A stretch of DNA of 45,561 nt from positions 1 to 45,561 of the forward strand of contig NZ_NASD01000021.1 in assembly GCF_002142155.1 (NCBI RefSeq), in the 5' to 3' direction. A model generated the notes under the pieces. The model was not told the origin of the DNA. It saw only the letters and a program-made list of their open reading frames with translations, and ran no database searches. The first letter of the stretch is position 1, and each line of letters starts with the position of its first letter. This document shows, in pieces, positions 34,056 through 42,295 of the stretch. The position numbers and the translations under genes are program-made. This stretch comes from Gilliamella apis (GTDB taxonomy: Bacteria; Pseudomonadota; Gammaproteobacteria; Enterobacterales; Orbaceae).

Positions 34056-37000
34056 ATGCCTATCGTGTGGTCACGTTTTTATGCCAGTGATCTGCACTAT
34101 GAAAGTATGCTAGGTAAAGGTTGGATACTACCTTATGAGCAGCACCTTTACCAAGAAAACAACATCCTTTACCACGTTGATAATCAGGGAAGAACGCTAC
34201 CTTTTGAAATTATCGAAGAAGGCCAAAAAATCTATCTTGCTGATGAACAAATTTTTTTGATTCGTACCGAAGGTGGTCATTATGCCATCCAGACCTTAAA
34301 TGACCAATTCTATTATTTTGGAGAGGTGTTCGATAATGGTGAAAAAGCTTACCTACAACGCATAGAAGATAAGTTTGGTCACTATATCCACTTTAACTAT
34401 GACAATGACCAACTGACCGATATAACAGCAACAGGTGGTATTAGGCTACACCTACATTACCGACATCCCAAAGGTAAAGTTACTGAAATAGTGCGTATTA
34501 TTGATAACCAAGCTGTTGAAACAATGGTGCAATATCGCTATAACCATGATGGGCAACTGATTGCTGTTATTAATCGTAATGGTGATACCACACGTTTATT
34601 TGACTATCAAGATGGTCTTATGGTGCAACATCAAAACGGTTTAGGCTTTAGCTGTAACTACCGTTGGCAAACCTTAGATAACCAGCCCAGAGTTATCGAG
34701 CACTGGACAAGTGATGGCGAACATTATCATTTTGACTACGATTTAAAAAATCGTTCAACACGGATTACAGATGCGTTAAAACGCCAATCAGAGATCCGTT
34801 ATGATGAACGCTACCAGATGACCTATTGTCGAGATTTTGGAGGGGAAGCGTATCAACTCGAGTATGATGATAATGGCAACCTTATCACCTATATCCTACC
34901 CAATGACAATAAAATCAGCCTTAAATATGATGAACTCTCACGTCTTATTGAAGAGACAGACCCACTAGGTAGAAAAGTAAGCTACGCCTACCATCAAGCG
35001 ACCGATTTACAAACACAAATTACCTTTCCAGATAATAGCTGCTGGCAAGCTGAATATGATGATAAAGGTTGCATCATTAGCCAAACAGATCAGCTAGGCA
35101 ATACAACCTACTATTACCCAACAGAGGATGGTGTACCTTACGCTATTGTCGATGCCCTAGAGAACCGTAACACTATTCTATGGAATGAATTGGGACAAGT
35201 ACAACGTTATACCGACTGCTCCAATAAAGTCACCGAATATCAATATGACGAAAATCTCCACCTGACCAGTAGAACCAATGCGATAGGTGAAAAAATTCGG
35301 CTGTTACGCAAACCACAAGGTGAAGTTACCCATATTATTCATGCCGATGGTATACAGGAAAGCTTCACCTACAATGCTATGGGCCAACTACTAAGCCATA
35401 CCGATGGTAAAGGTCAAACGGTTTATCTATCGAGAAATCCTAGAGGGTTGCTCACCAAACGCTTTGACCCTAAAGACCAAACCATTATTTACCAATATGA
35501 CGTAGTCCAGCGTCTGACCTCACTCTTTAATGAAAACAACGAAGCCTATCGTTTTAGCTATGATGATAGTGATAGACTAACTGAAGAAGTGAGTATTGAT
35601 GGGATTAGCAAAAGATACAGCTATAACCCTGATGGCTACCTAACCGCTATTACAGAAATGGGCATTGATCAACATCTTAAAACTACTGAGCGAATAACCT
35701 TTCTTGAAAGAAATAAAGCGGGTCTTTTATTAACAAAAACCACCGAAGATGCTGTTTATCACTACCAATATACCCAAGCTGAACAGTTAACACAGATTGA
35801 CCGTAAGCCCACAGCTAAAGGTAAAACACTCGGTATCATTGAAGACAAAGTCAACTTTAGTTATGATCTAAAAGGACGTTTACTTCAAGAAGAAAACCTA
35901 CAAGGTCACTTAGCGTATCTATATGATGCGCTAGATAACCTCACCTCTTTGACCTTACCTGATGGCAAGCAGTTTATTCATCAATACTATGGCAGTGGTC
36001 ATCTGCATCAAATTAGCTTAGATCAACTTATTATCAGCGATTTTGAGCGCGATGACCTGCACCGTGAAATATTAAGAACCCAAGGTCATTTAACCAGTCG
36101 TTTTGGCTACGATGCACAAGGTCGTAAACACTGGCAATATGCCTCCCAAAAACCACTAGAAGAGCTGACCACTCTAACCAACACACAGCAACTGCCCATA
36201 GATAGACAACTCAAAAGCCGTGATAATGTCCTCTTTAGGCAGTATCACTATGACCCCGCTGGCGAACTCACAACCCTGCTTGATAAAGCCAGAGGTAAAA
36301 CAGACTATGGCTATGCAGAAAATGGTCAACTGCAAAGCGTCACTAGCCCCATTCAACAAGAACATTTCACCAGTGATGCTGCGGGTAACTTCTTACCTGC
36401 ACAAGTTTTACCTTCCAAACGATTTGCTTTACACAATCGCATTACCGACTATGGCGATATCCATCTTAACTATGATGCATGGGGCAATGTCGTTGAAAAA
36501 TCCATTGGTCTTACCAAACACCAAACATTCAGCTACGATTGTGAAAACCGCCTAATTAAAGCTCAGACCTATGACAATGGCAAACTTATCTTGGAAAGCA
36601 CCTACCAATATGATTGCTTGGGACGTAGGATAAAAAAACAAATTGATGACCTTCAACGTAAACAAAAAACACAAACTCAATTTCTCTGGCAAGGACTAAG
36701 ACTACTGCAAGAACAAACACCACACAAACAAATCACCTATATCTATGAACCTAATAGCTATATACCTTTAGCTAGAGTAGATAAAGTAAATAGCCAACAA
36801 GAGATTTACTACTACCATACAGACCAAATAGGAACACCGCTAGAGCTAACGAATCAACGAGGCAGCATTGTATGGCAGGCTAACTACAAAGCATGGGGTG
36901 AGGTAGAAAGTTTACGCATCAATGAAATAGAGCAAAACCTCAGATACCAAGGCCAATACTTTGATGAAGAAACAGAACTTCACTATAATACTTTTAGGTA

Positions 37001-37397
37001 TTATGATCCGCAGGTAGGTAGATTTACTACTCAAGATCCTATAGGATTATTGGGCGGATTTAACTTGTATAGTTATACCATCAATCCTACAGGGTGGGTT
37101 GATCCTTGGGGATGGTGTGGTAATAACCAGCCATGGAAGACTATAGTAGAGGACGAGAAAGTTGTTGCACAAGCAGGAAAACTCAATCCCCAACAGCTTA
37201 GAGCATACGAAGAAGCAAAAGATATTTTAGCTCAAGGAAAACCTGGTAGAAACCAGCATGTACTAACAGGAGATAGAAAAGGAACTTCAGCTATTGATTT
37301 GGTTGGGTCAGGAAAGGGCCGAGGAAGAATGAGAGTCATTTTTTCAGAAACCAAAGATGGCGCAATAAATATACATGAGATTGTTGATTATCATTAA
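34056..37397 (+). CDS. Rhs polymorphic toxin, 5'-truncated
   Basis: Rhs-family effector lacking its N-terminal part. Rhs coding sequence begins at 34012 (KPEDEVDFILPGYMPIVWSR), but the only usable start is the ATG at 34056 (MPIVWSRFYAS), giving 1113 residues; PAAR or other delivery domains are missing. The shell-forming YD repeats run from about residue 60 to 900. The Rhs core ends with YYHTDQIGTPLELTNQRGS, the FRYYDPQVGRFTTQDPIGL block and the cleavage-type motif WVDPWGW. The last ~93 residues are the toxin tip, with HVLTGDRKGTSAIDLVGSGK, GRGRMRVIF and a final EIVDYH; its compact beta-rich pattern recalls RelE/barnase-like RNases, which is inference. Two small genes follow in the same direction. 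Confidence 0.85.
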   Translation: MPIVWSRFYASDLHYESMLGKGWILPYEQHLYQENNILYHVDNQGRTLPFEIIEEGQKIYLADEQIFLIRTEGGHYAIQTLNDQFYYFGEVFDNGEKAYLQRIEDKFGHYIHFNYDNDQLTDITATGGIRLHLHYRHPKGKVTEIVRIIDNQAVETMVQYRYNHDGQLIAVINRNGDTTRLFDYQDGLMVQHQNGLGFSCNYRWQTLDNQPRVIEHWTSDGEHYHFDYDLKNRSTRITDALKRQSEIRYDERYQMTYCRDFGGEAYQLEYDDNGNLITYILPNDNKISLKYDELSRLIEETDPLGRKVSYAYHQATDLQTQITFPDNSCWQAEYDDKGCIISQTDQLGNTTYYYPTEDGVPYAIVDALENRNTILWNELGQVQRYTDCSNKVTEYQYDENLHLTSRTNAIGEKIRLLRKPQGEVTHIIHADGIQESFTYNAMGQLLSHTDGKGQTVYLSRNPRGLLTKRFDPKDQTIIYQYDVVQRLTSLFNENNEAYRFSYDDSDRLTEEVSIDGISKRYSYNPDGYLTAITEMGIDQHLKTTERITFLERNKAGLLLTKTTEDAVYHYQYTQAEQLTQIDRKPTAKGKTLGIIEDKVNFSYDLKGRLLQEENLQGHLAYLYDALDNLTSLTLPDGKQFIHQYYGSGHLHQISLDQLIISDFERDDLHREILRTQGHLTSRFGYDAQGRKHWQYASQKPLEELTTLTNTQQLPIDRQLKSRDNVLFRQYHYDPAGELTTLLDKARGKTDYGYAENGQLQSVTSPIQQEHFTSDAAGNFLPAQVLPSKRFALHNRITDYGDIHLNYDAWGNVVEKSIGLTKHQTFSYDCENRLIKAQTYDNGKLILESTYQYDCLGRRIKKQIDDLQRKQKTQTQFLWQGLRLLQEQTPHKQITYIYEPNSYIPLARVDKVNSQQEIYYYHTDQIGTPLELTNQRGSIVWQANYKAWGEVESLRINEIEQNLRYQGQYFDEETELHYNTFRYYDPQVGRFTTQDPIGLLGGFNLYSYTINPTGWVDPWGWCGNNQPWKTIVEDEKVVAQAGKLNPQQLRAYEEAKDILAQGKPGRNQHVLTGDRKGTSAIDLVGSGKGRGRMRVIFSETKDGAINIHEIVDYH

Positions 37398-37409
37398 TGA
37401 GAGATAAAA

Positions 37410-37640
37410 ATGAAAAAAACCACATGGAACTATCGTGTAATGAATAGTCATTTGAATGGGTTAGGGATATATGAGGTCTATTATGATGAAGATGGAAATA
37501 TAAACTACTTTAGTAATAATGTGGTTTCACCTAGAGGTGATTCTTTAGAAGAATTAAAAAAAGATTTAGTACTTTATATGGAAGCCTTGGAAAGGCCTAT
37601 CTTAAATTATGACAAACTTATAGAACAGTTCGTGAAATAG
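37410..37640 (+). CDS. Probable immunity protein of the Rhs toxin
   Basis: 76-residue cytosolic protein starting 12 bp after the Rhs stop, the classical place of the cognate immunity gene. It reads WNYRVMNSHLNGLGIYEVYY, DEDGNINYFSNN, then SPRGDSLEELKKDLVLYMEA. This acidic pattern (WNYRV..YEVYYDEDG..EELKKDL) recurs in small proteins next to toxins, but I do not know a family name. A modest ribosome site (GAGA) precedes the ATG. The gene is intact. Confidence 0.65.
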   Translation: MKKTTWNYRVMNSHLNGLGIYEVYYDEDGNINYFSNNVVSPRGDSLEELKKDLVLYMEALERPILNYDKLIEQFVK

Positions 37641-37644
37641 CAAA

Positions 37645-37881
37645 ATGAAAAAAGCAAATGAATTTAATAAAATTCAAAACTTTGATGATGTCATTATTAA
37701 ACTTCATCACAAGGGGCTCTCAATCATAGACTCTATAAAATTTTTAAAAAATCATTATGGATTAACTTTGAAAGAAGCAAAAGAAATAGTAGATAAAAGT
37801 CCAGTATGGACAGATATAGTCGAACATAGTAATAAATTAATTGATAATTTTTTAGATAAGTGTGAAAAAAACAATAATTAA
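37645..37881 (+). CDS. Small protein resembling ribosomal L7/L12 C-terminal domain
   Basis: 78-residue protein whose middle, DSIKFLKNHYGLTLKEAKEI followed by VDKSPVW, resembles the L7/L12 C-terminal helix-turn segment (GLGLKEAKDLVD). It starts four bases after the preceding immunity candidate and belongs to the same transcript. Such L12-like small proteins are known beside polymorphic toxins. It could be a second immunity protein or a decoy of the toxin's translation-machinery target; the latter is speculation. Frame intact. Confidence 0.55.
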   Translation: MKKANEFNKIQNFDDVIIKLHHKGLSIIDSIKFLKNHYGLTLKEAKEIVDKSPVWTDIVEHSNKLIDNFLDKCEKNNN

Positions 37882-37982
37882 GTGATAGATTTGATATTTC
37901 CATACACAAGCCAACCTGTATTAGTTGGGATGAACTTTAGCCCACATAAGCTATTAAACTTTATCCATTAATGAAATAGTAC

Positions 37983-38081
37983 ATGTTAGACGTTGATCGG
38001 CTTGAGAAACATATATCTGACGCATTAGGAATCCCATTACATGAACTTTGGCCTTCTCGTTATGTTCGGGGAAAAAGGTAA
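37983..38081 (+). pseudogene. Phage Ner/SfsB-like HTH remnant
   Basis: Short frame of 32 residues, MLDVDRLEKHISDALGIPLH then ELWPSRYVRGKR. The ALGIPLHELWPSRY part is the C-terminal half of the Mu Ner / SfsB (Nlp) DNA-binding domain. The N-terminal helix-turn-helix half is missing. It indicates a Mu-like prophage or its debris behind the toxin cassette. 37882-37982 shows no other gene. Confidence 0.55.
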
Positions 38082-38108
38082 GGAGTAAGTTTAAGGCTGC
38101 ATTAAGCG

Positions 38109-38466
38109 CTATTTTGTTTTTTTATTTTTTGAACTGGTAATAAATTGATAGCGGCTTTTTTGCCAATCAATCCACTGGCTTAAAGCATCAAGTTGCATGA
38201 TGTTTATTTGTTTTAAAAAATTTTTACGCCAATAAATTAAAGTCCGTTTTGAAACACCTAATTGTCGATCAATTCCAGCATGACTTATCCCTTCACTTAT
38301 AAGGTCTATGTAGGGAAGCCATAAGTCTATAAAGTGCATTTTATGAAATGGGGTATTTGTTAATGGATTAAACGACTTATTACAATGCGTACATATAAAT
38401 TGGGGACGATCAGGATTGATGATAGGGCTAATCAATCTTGGGCATTTTTTATGACAATGCGGGCAT
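38109..38466 (-). pseudogene. Zinc-ribbon/HTH protein (InsA/DUF746-like), 5'-truncated
   Basis: Minus-strand frame of about 118 residues: a zinc ribbon with CPHCHKKCP and FICTHCNKSFNPLTNTP, then a helix-turn-helix IDRQLGVSKRTLIYWRKNFL. This recalls the N-terminal part of InsA-like or DUF746 transposase-associated proteins. The frame enters the CRISPR repeat at 38467, where the repeat itself happens to supply an ATG at 38483 (MCIGNT, repeat-encoded). The natural N-terminus, probably only some 10-20 residues, is cut off. No catalytic DDE domain is present. Confidence 0.6.
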
Positions 38467-38671
38467 GTGTTCCCTATACACATAGGGATAAACCAGAATC
38501 AATTTCAATTTCATCAATAAATAAATCGTGTTCCCTATACACATAGGGATAAACCGAAGGTATCGATTTAATCGACCAGATTTTACCGGTGTTCCCCTAT
38601 ACACATAGGGATAAACCGGAACTTTTCGCGTCAAATTTTGTTCTATCTCCGTGTTCCCTATACACATAGGG
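38467..38671 (+). CRISPR. CRISPR array, type I-E, distal part
   Basis: Same repeat and orientation as at 33738. Repeats start at 38467 (last base A instead of G), 38528 (perfect), 38589 (30 bp, one extra C in the CCC run) and 38651 (truncated after TAGGG at 38671). Three 32-bp spacers lie between them. Decay toward the right end is normal for the oldest, leader-distal end and agrees with the leader at 33643-33737. Confidence 0.92.
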
Positions 38672-38682
38672 CTATTGAGTTC

Positions 38683-38703
38683 CCTGTGTGTACAGGAATT
38701 AAC
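38683..38703 (+). repeat. Degenerate CRISPR-like terminal repeat
   Basis: GTTCCCTGTGTGTACAGGAA followed by TTAA resembles the array repeat's left half with a different palindrome (CCTGTGTGTACAGG in place of CCCTATACACATAGGG). It directly follows the truncated last repeat. It may be a variant end repeat or chance similarity. Confidence 0.35.
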
Positions 38704-38715
38704 TTCAAATTCAAA

Positions 38716-38739
38716 CAAACCACCTTCTGGCGGTTTTTT
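38716..38739 (+). terminator. Terminator-like hairpin after the array
   Basis: AAACCACC-TTCT-GGCGGTTTTTT, a stem with one mismatch and a T6 run, 45 bp past the last repeat. It would end the CRISPR transcript. Confidence 0.5.
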
Positions 38740-38788
38740 ATTGCCCAGAATTCCTAAATAACTTACTATTGCCAAAAAAGGAGATGGC

Positions 38789-39232
38789 ATGAAAAGAATT
38801 ACTTTATTTGGGATAGCTTGTTTTGCTTTGTATGGTTGCGGTAACGATAGTGATGGGCAAAAGGTCACTGAGGAGATGTTACTTGGTGAGTGGAACTGCA
38901 AAGTTAGCTCGCAAGAAGCAGAATCAAGGAATGGTAAGTTACAAGATTTTGGTGATCCAGAGTTCGAGGAAAATAAATACATTTTTACCAAAAAAGATGG
39001 AAAGCTTTTTGTAAGTTTATCTTTATATAAAGAAGATTTAATGCCTTTTAATCTAGAGGATATTTACAAAAGACCTGAGTATACGGAATATGATAGACAA
39101 AGAACTCAAAAGATTAAATACCTATCAAAAGATAGTTTTAGTCTAAACGGTACATATACAATCATCGATAAAAACAACAAACCAACTAGCAAATTTAAAG
39201 AAGAATATGTTTGTGATCGTATTAAAGAATAA
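38789..39232 (+). CDS. Small lipoprotein, unknown function
   Basis: 147-residue lipoprotein: signal peptide with lipobox LYGC and Cys17, then a polar body with VTEEMLLGEWNCKVSSQEAE and a conserved-looking Cys pair (in WNCK and near the C-terminus, EYVCDRIKE), which could form a disulfide. The LLGEWNC beginning recalls small lipocalin-like bacterial lipoproteins. AAGGAG at 38778 sits well before the ATG. No family assigned. It lies between the CRISPR array and a terminator. Confidence 0.72.
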   Translation: MKRITLFGIACFALYGCGNDSDGQKVTEEMLLGEWNCKVSSQEAESRNGKLQDFGDPEFEENKYIFTKKDGKLFVSLSLYKEDLMPFNLEDIYKRPEYTEYDRQRTQKIKYLSKDSFSLNGTYTIIDKNNKPTSKFKEEYVCDRIKE

Positions 39233-39261
39233 GACGTTTGTTTTCTAGTGAAATTTAACTA

Positions 39262-39298
39262 TTTTTGACCAGCAAAGCTAAATATTACTGGTCAAAAA
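39262..39298. terminator. Bidirectional terminator
   Basis: Perfect 11-bp inverted repeat TTTTTGACCAG / CTGGTCAAAAA between the convergent stops of the lipoprotein and the membrane protein gene, with A and T runs on both sides: a good bidirectional terminator. Confidence 0.8.
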
Positions 39299-39330
39299 AT
39301 TGCTAAAATAGAGTTAAATCTTCGGTTCAA

Positions 39331-39993
39331 TTATTTAAATACAACTAAATCTTTATAAGATTCATTAACAGCACTGATTAACGACCTCACTTGCGTATCA
39401 CCATCAATAAAAATGTAAACATTATCTAATCGAGGATAATATTGCTTGAAAAATTTTCCACTTTTGGTACCTGCTGGACAAAAATGAAAGACAAGTACAT
39501 CCTCGCTACAGCATATTGCCATAAAATCATCCCAATAAAAAATTCCTTCCATATCGATCGATTTGATATAAATACCTTCTTCGAAATAAGCACAATAACA
39601 TTCAACAGGCCATTCAACATTTTTATAAAGTATCTTAGTCAAACGTATTTCTAAATATACATTGAAATAATAATTTACAAGATAGATTAAAATCCCTATA
39701 TCAATCAATGGAATTAGAACCGAATACTCACCAATTTTGCGGGCCAAAGAAGGAGATGATAAACTTATGATGTACGTTACTATAATAGCTAGGATAAAGG
39801 CTATAATCATACCAACGAAAACAATTATTGTCTTTTTAGGGAAATACATACGACGAATTATTTGGGGAATTTTTGCAAAAAGCTCTGCTCGTGATTCAAA
39901 CCTAATTGTACGCTCAAACAAAAAATGCGATTGTTTAGGATCGAAAGCATAATAAGGTTTTTTTATTCGTTGTTTCATTGATATTCCTAACAT
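39331..39993 (-). CDS. Two-helix membrane protein, YcxB-like layout
   Basis: 220-residue protein with two transmembrane helices (about 55-78 and 92-110) and a cytosolic beta-rich C-terminal domain of about 100 residues with a GIYIKSIDMEGIFYWDDFMA segment. That layout (two helices, then a strand-rich domain with an F/Y-W-D motif) fits the YcxB-like family. An ATG at 39978 (MKQRIKK) may be the real start, since no ribosome site precedes 39993. Function unknown. Confidence 0.6.
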   Translation of the reverse strand: MLGISMKQRIKKPYYAFDPKQSHFLFERTIRFESRAELFAKIPQIIRRMYFPKKTIIVFVGMIIAFILAIIVTYIISLSSPSLARKIGEYSVLIPLIDIGILIYLVNYYFNVYLEIRLTKILYKNVEWPVECYCAYFEEGIYIKSIDMEGIFYWDDFMAICCSEDVLVFHFCPAGTKSGKFFKQYYPRLDNVYIFIDGDTQVRSLISAVNESYKDLVVFK

Positions 39994-40171
39994 TATTCAT
40001 CTAATGATAAACATAATTATTATAGAACATAATGATTGGATGTAAATTACCTCTTATATTTTGACTTATCGCATATAGATATTCCCCGATTATTTTATGC
40101 TATCCTATACCCTCAAAATATTTATTGTTAGTTAATGATGTGTAAAAATTATTAAGAGTCTTAATGTAATT

Positions 40172-40963
40172 CTATTTATCTTTCAACTCATATACTGTAC
40201 CGTCACCCCAAGTACCAATATAATAGCTACCATTATGATAAGCTAACGCTACTGCTCCAGATAAATTGCCAACTAAGGTCGATACTTTTTTAGTTTTTAC
40301 ATCAATTTGTCGAACCATTCCAGCACCATTATCAATAACGGCAGCAATATTTGGTGCAACTGTGACAATACCAACTCCGGGACGGTTAAAATCCGAACCT
40401 AACTCAGTTTTATTACCATTAGGGCTGATCATGGTTAAACGACCACTGTATTGTGAAACAACTAAACTATTATCAGCTAATTGAGTAACACCAACTGGTG
40501 TTGTTAATCCACGAGCAATAATACTTTTTTGCTTGGTTTTAAGATCAAGAGAAACTATTTCACCTGTTGAACGATTAGTAATAAGTAATTGACCTTGATT
40601 AGAAAAAGCGATACCGGTAGGAGTATGATAACCATCAGATATTTTTTCTGATTTACCATTACTATCAATTTTTACAATGTAATCATCTCCATATGATGAA
40701 ACATAAACATTATCTTCTCCATCAATAACGATACCTGCTGGTGAAGATATACCTGAATAAAAAGTCTCTGTTTCACCATTTGATTTGACTCTCGTAACTG
40801 AGTTACCTGACCAATTGGTTACATACATTAATCCCTTACTATCAAACGCAATGCCTGTTGGTGCACTAAAGCTTGAAGAAATTTTAGTTAAATCAGCCAT
40901 ACAGAATGCTCCATAAAAACAACAAAATATAAATAGTGAAAATTGTAACAATCTTTTTTTCAT
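40172..40963 (-). CDS. Exported NHL/SMP-30-like beta-propeller
   Basis: 263-residue secreted protein with a Sec signal peptide (cleavage near CMA-DL, residue 22) followed by about six beta-propeller blades of ~42 residues. Each blade contains a variant of PTGIAFDSKGLMYVTNWSGN, then I/V-D-G-T/K-type turns, typical of NHL and Vgb-like propellers. It probably acts as a periplasmic binding or lactonase-like protein; no active-site residues can be assigned. It lies 33 bp downstream of the MFS transporter gene on the same strand and may be cotranscribed. Confidence 0.75.
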   Translation of the reverse strand: MKKRLLQFSLFIFCCFYGAFCMADLTKISSSFSAPTGIAFDSKGLMYVTNWSGNSVTRVKSNGETETFYSGISSPAGIVIDGEDNVYVSSYGDDYIVKIDSNGKSEKISDGYHTPTGIAFSNQGQLLITNRSTGEIVSLDLKTKQKSIIARGLTTPVGVTQLADNSLVVSQYSGRLTMISPNGNKTELGSDFNRPGVGIVTVAPNIAAVIDNGAGMVRQIDVKTKKVSTLVGNLSGAVALAYHNGSYYIGTWGDGTVYELKDK

Positions 40964-40996
40964 GATGAGTCTCCTTATTAATAAATACCTACAATT

Positions 40997-42199
40997 TTAT
41001 TTTCTATGATTACTTTTGATAAGTTGAATGCCAACTAACGCTAAAATTAGATTAACTATTGCCAACACAACACAAATAACTATCACGCCATTCCAAGCCA
41101 TATTTTGATAAACGATGCCTAATAAATAAGTACCAATACTGCCTCCGGCCAAACAAGAAAGTAAATATAAAGATGAAATTGCACCGCGCGAGTTAATTGG
41201 CACAATTTTGTTAAGCATAGCAATAACTAATGGCTGAAGACCAAATACAAATAAAAACAAACTAAAAATACCTAAGCCAATAATAAATAAACTTGAGCTA
41301 TAGCCAATAGTCACAACCGATGCACCTATAGCTAGCAAATAAATAATTAAAAGATAGCGTTCATTTAAAACCTGCAATAATTTACTGGTAATTATGGTAC
41401 CAATAACCGCGCTGAGACCGGCAAAATTAAGCCATCCCAAAACTGTTGCAGATAAAGAGAAAGGTGCACTTTTTAGATAAAATGTGAGTAATGAAGATAA
41501 TCCTAAGTAAACAAAGAAGAGTACAAAACCGACAGATAAAAATATAATCACAGTTTTATCAAACAGTAATTTAATTGCCGCTAAATAAGTACCAAGTACA
41601 CTGGTGGTTGAAGATTGATGACTCGATTGTTTTATACTAAAAGGAACAAAAAGACATACTATGGTTATCAAACCGGCATATATGGCGAAGGCAACTTGCC
41701 AAGACCAAAAATCTGTCAACATTGCAATCACACTTCGGCTAAAAATAATGCCAACAATCGAAGCTGAGATCATAATTCCCATTGCTTGGGATAATTTATG
41801 ATTCGGTGTGTTTTTAGCCGTATAAGCGAATAATGCAGCAGGAACAGCTGCGGCAAAAAAGCCGATTAATGACATGATAACTAAATACAAATTAAAATTA
41901 TCAATAATCACCGATAAAAGTAGGCAACAAACCGCCCCAATACTTCCGATTAGAACAAGTAATTTTGTTGAGACTTTATCTGATAGCGGACCATAAATAA
42001 AAAACGAAATAGCATAAAAAAAGCAAGATAAACTAAACACATTTCTGGCAGCTAAAATATCAATATGATAAGTTTGAGAGATCTCTTGAAAGATAAGTTG
42101 GCTGATATAAACCGAGCCAACTAACAGCACGATTAATAATGCTGACAGCACTATACTGGATTTTATTTGTACAGGTTCTTCTTTAGATATTGAATCCAT
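40997..42199 (-). CDS. MFS transporter (DHA1/YnfM-like)
   Basis: 400-residue inner-membrane transporter with 12 predicted helices. It has the MFS loop 2-3 motif FIYGPLSDKVSTKLLVLIG, an RSVIAML segment at helix 5 and a long central loop (KQSSHQSSTTS). The arrangement resembles YnfM-type drug/arabinose efflux proteins. The divergent LysR gene and a T-N11-A palindrome between them suggest substrate-induced expression, perhaps together with the downstream propeller protein. The substrate is unknown. Confidence 0.87.
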   Translation of the reverse strand: MDSISKEEPVQIKSSIVLSALLIVLLVGSVYISQLIFQEISQTYHIDILAARNVFSLSCFFYAISFFIYGPLSDKVSTKLLVLIGSIGAVCCLLLSVIIDNFNLYLVIMSLIGFFAAAVPAALFAYTAKNTPNHKLSQAMGIMISASIVGIIFSRSVIAMLTDFWSWQVAFAIYAGLITIVCLFVPFSIKQSSHQSSTTSVLGTYLAAIKLLFDKTVIIFLSVGFVLFFVYLGLSSLLTFYLKSAPFSLSATVLGWLNFAGLSAVIGTIITSKLLQVLNERYLLIIYLLAIGASVVTIGYSSSLFIIGLGIFSLFLFVFGLQPLVIAMLNKIVPINSRGAISSLYLLSCLAGGSIGTYLLGIVYQNMAWNGVIVICVVLAIVNLILALVGIQLIKSNHRK

Positions 42200-42280
42200 A
42201 AACGAAATACTAATTAAAAATTGATTAAAGTTAAGAAAGGTTAGCTAACAAAATAAGAATAGAGAAATACATATTTTGTT

Positions 42281-42295
42281 ATACGAAATTCGTAT
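42281..42295. promoter_or_regulatory. Candidate LysR operator (T-N11-A palindrome)
   Basis: Perfect palindrome ATACGAA-A-TTCGTAT in the divergent region between the MFS gene and the LysR gene. The core T-N11-A is the LysR consensus geometry, and the sequence stands out by its CG content in an AT-rich spacer. Confidence 0.5.

Larger units (their letters stand above)
34012..38466. mobile_element. 4,455-bp Rhs cargo occupying a spacer position
   Basis: Block between repeat 5 and the next same-orientation repeat. It contains the truncated Rhs gene, two small immunity candidates, a Ner-like remnant and a minus-strand zinc-ribbon/HTH gene. Both end genes are cut exactly at the repeat borders: Rhs codons begin with the last G of the left repeat, and the right gene's reading frame runs into the right repeat. 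I see no terminal inverted repeats, target duplication or intact transposase that would make this a classical insertion. Confidence 0.6.

Noticed and set aside
38109-38483. Complete transposase gene flanking the Rhs cargo
   Set aside because: Only a zinc ribbon and a helix-turn-helix are present, without a DDE domain or terminal inverted repeats.
33738-38671. cas genes hidden in the Rhs block
   Set aside because: All frames in 34012-38466 are explained by Rhs, small immunity-like genes and remnants; no Cas motif is seen.
38449-38991. 180-residue minus-strand open frame across the distal CRISPR repeats
   Set aside because: Its peptide repeats PMCIGNT and YPYVYR, which are simply translated CRISPR repeats.
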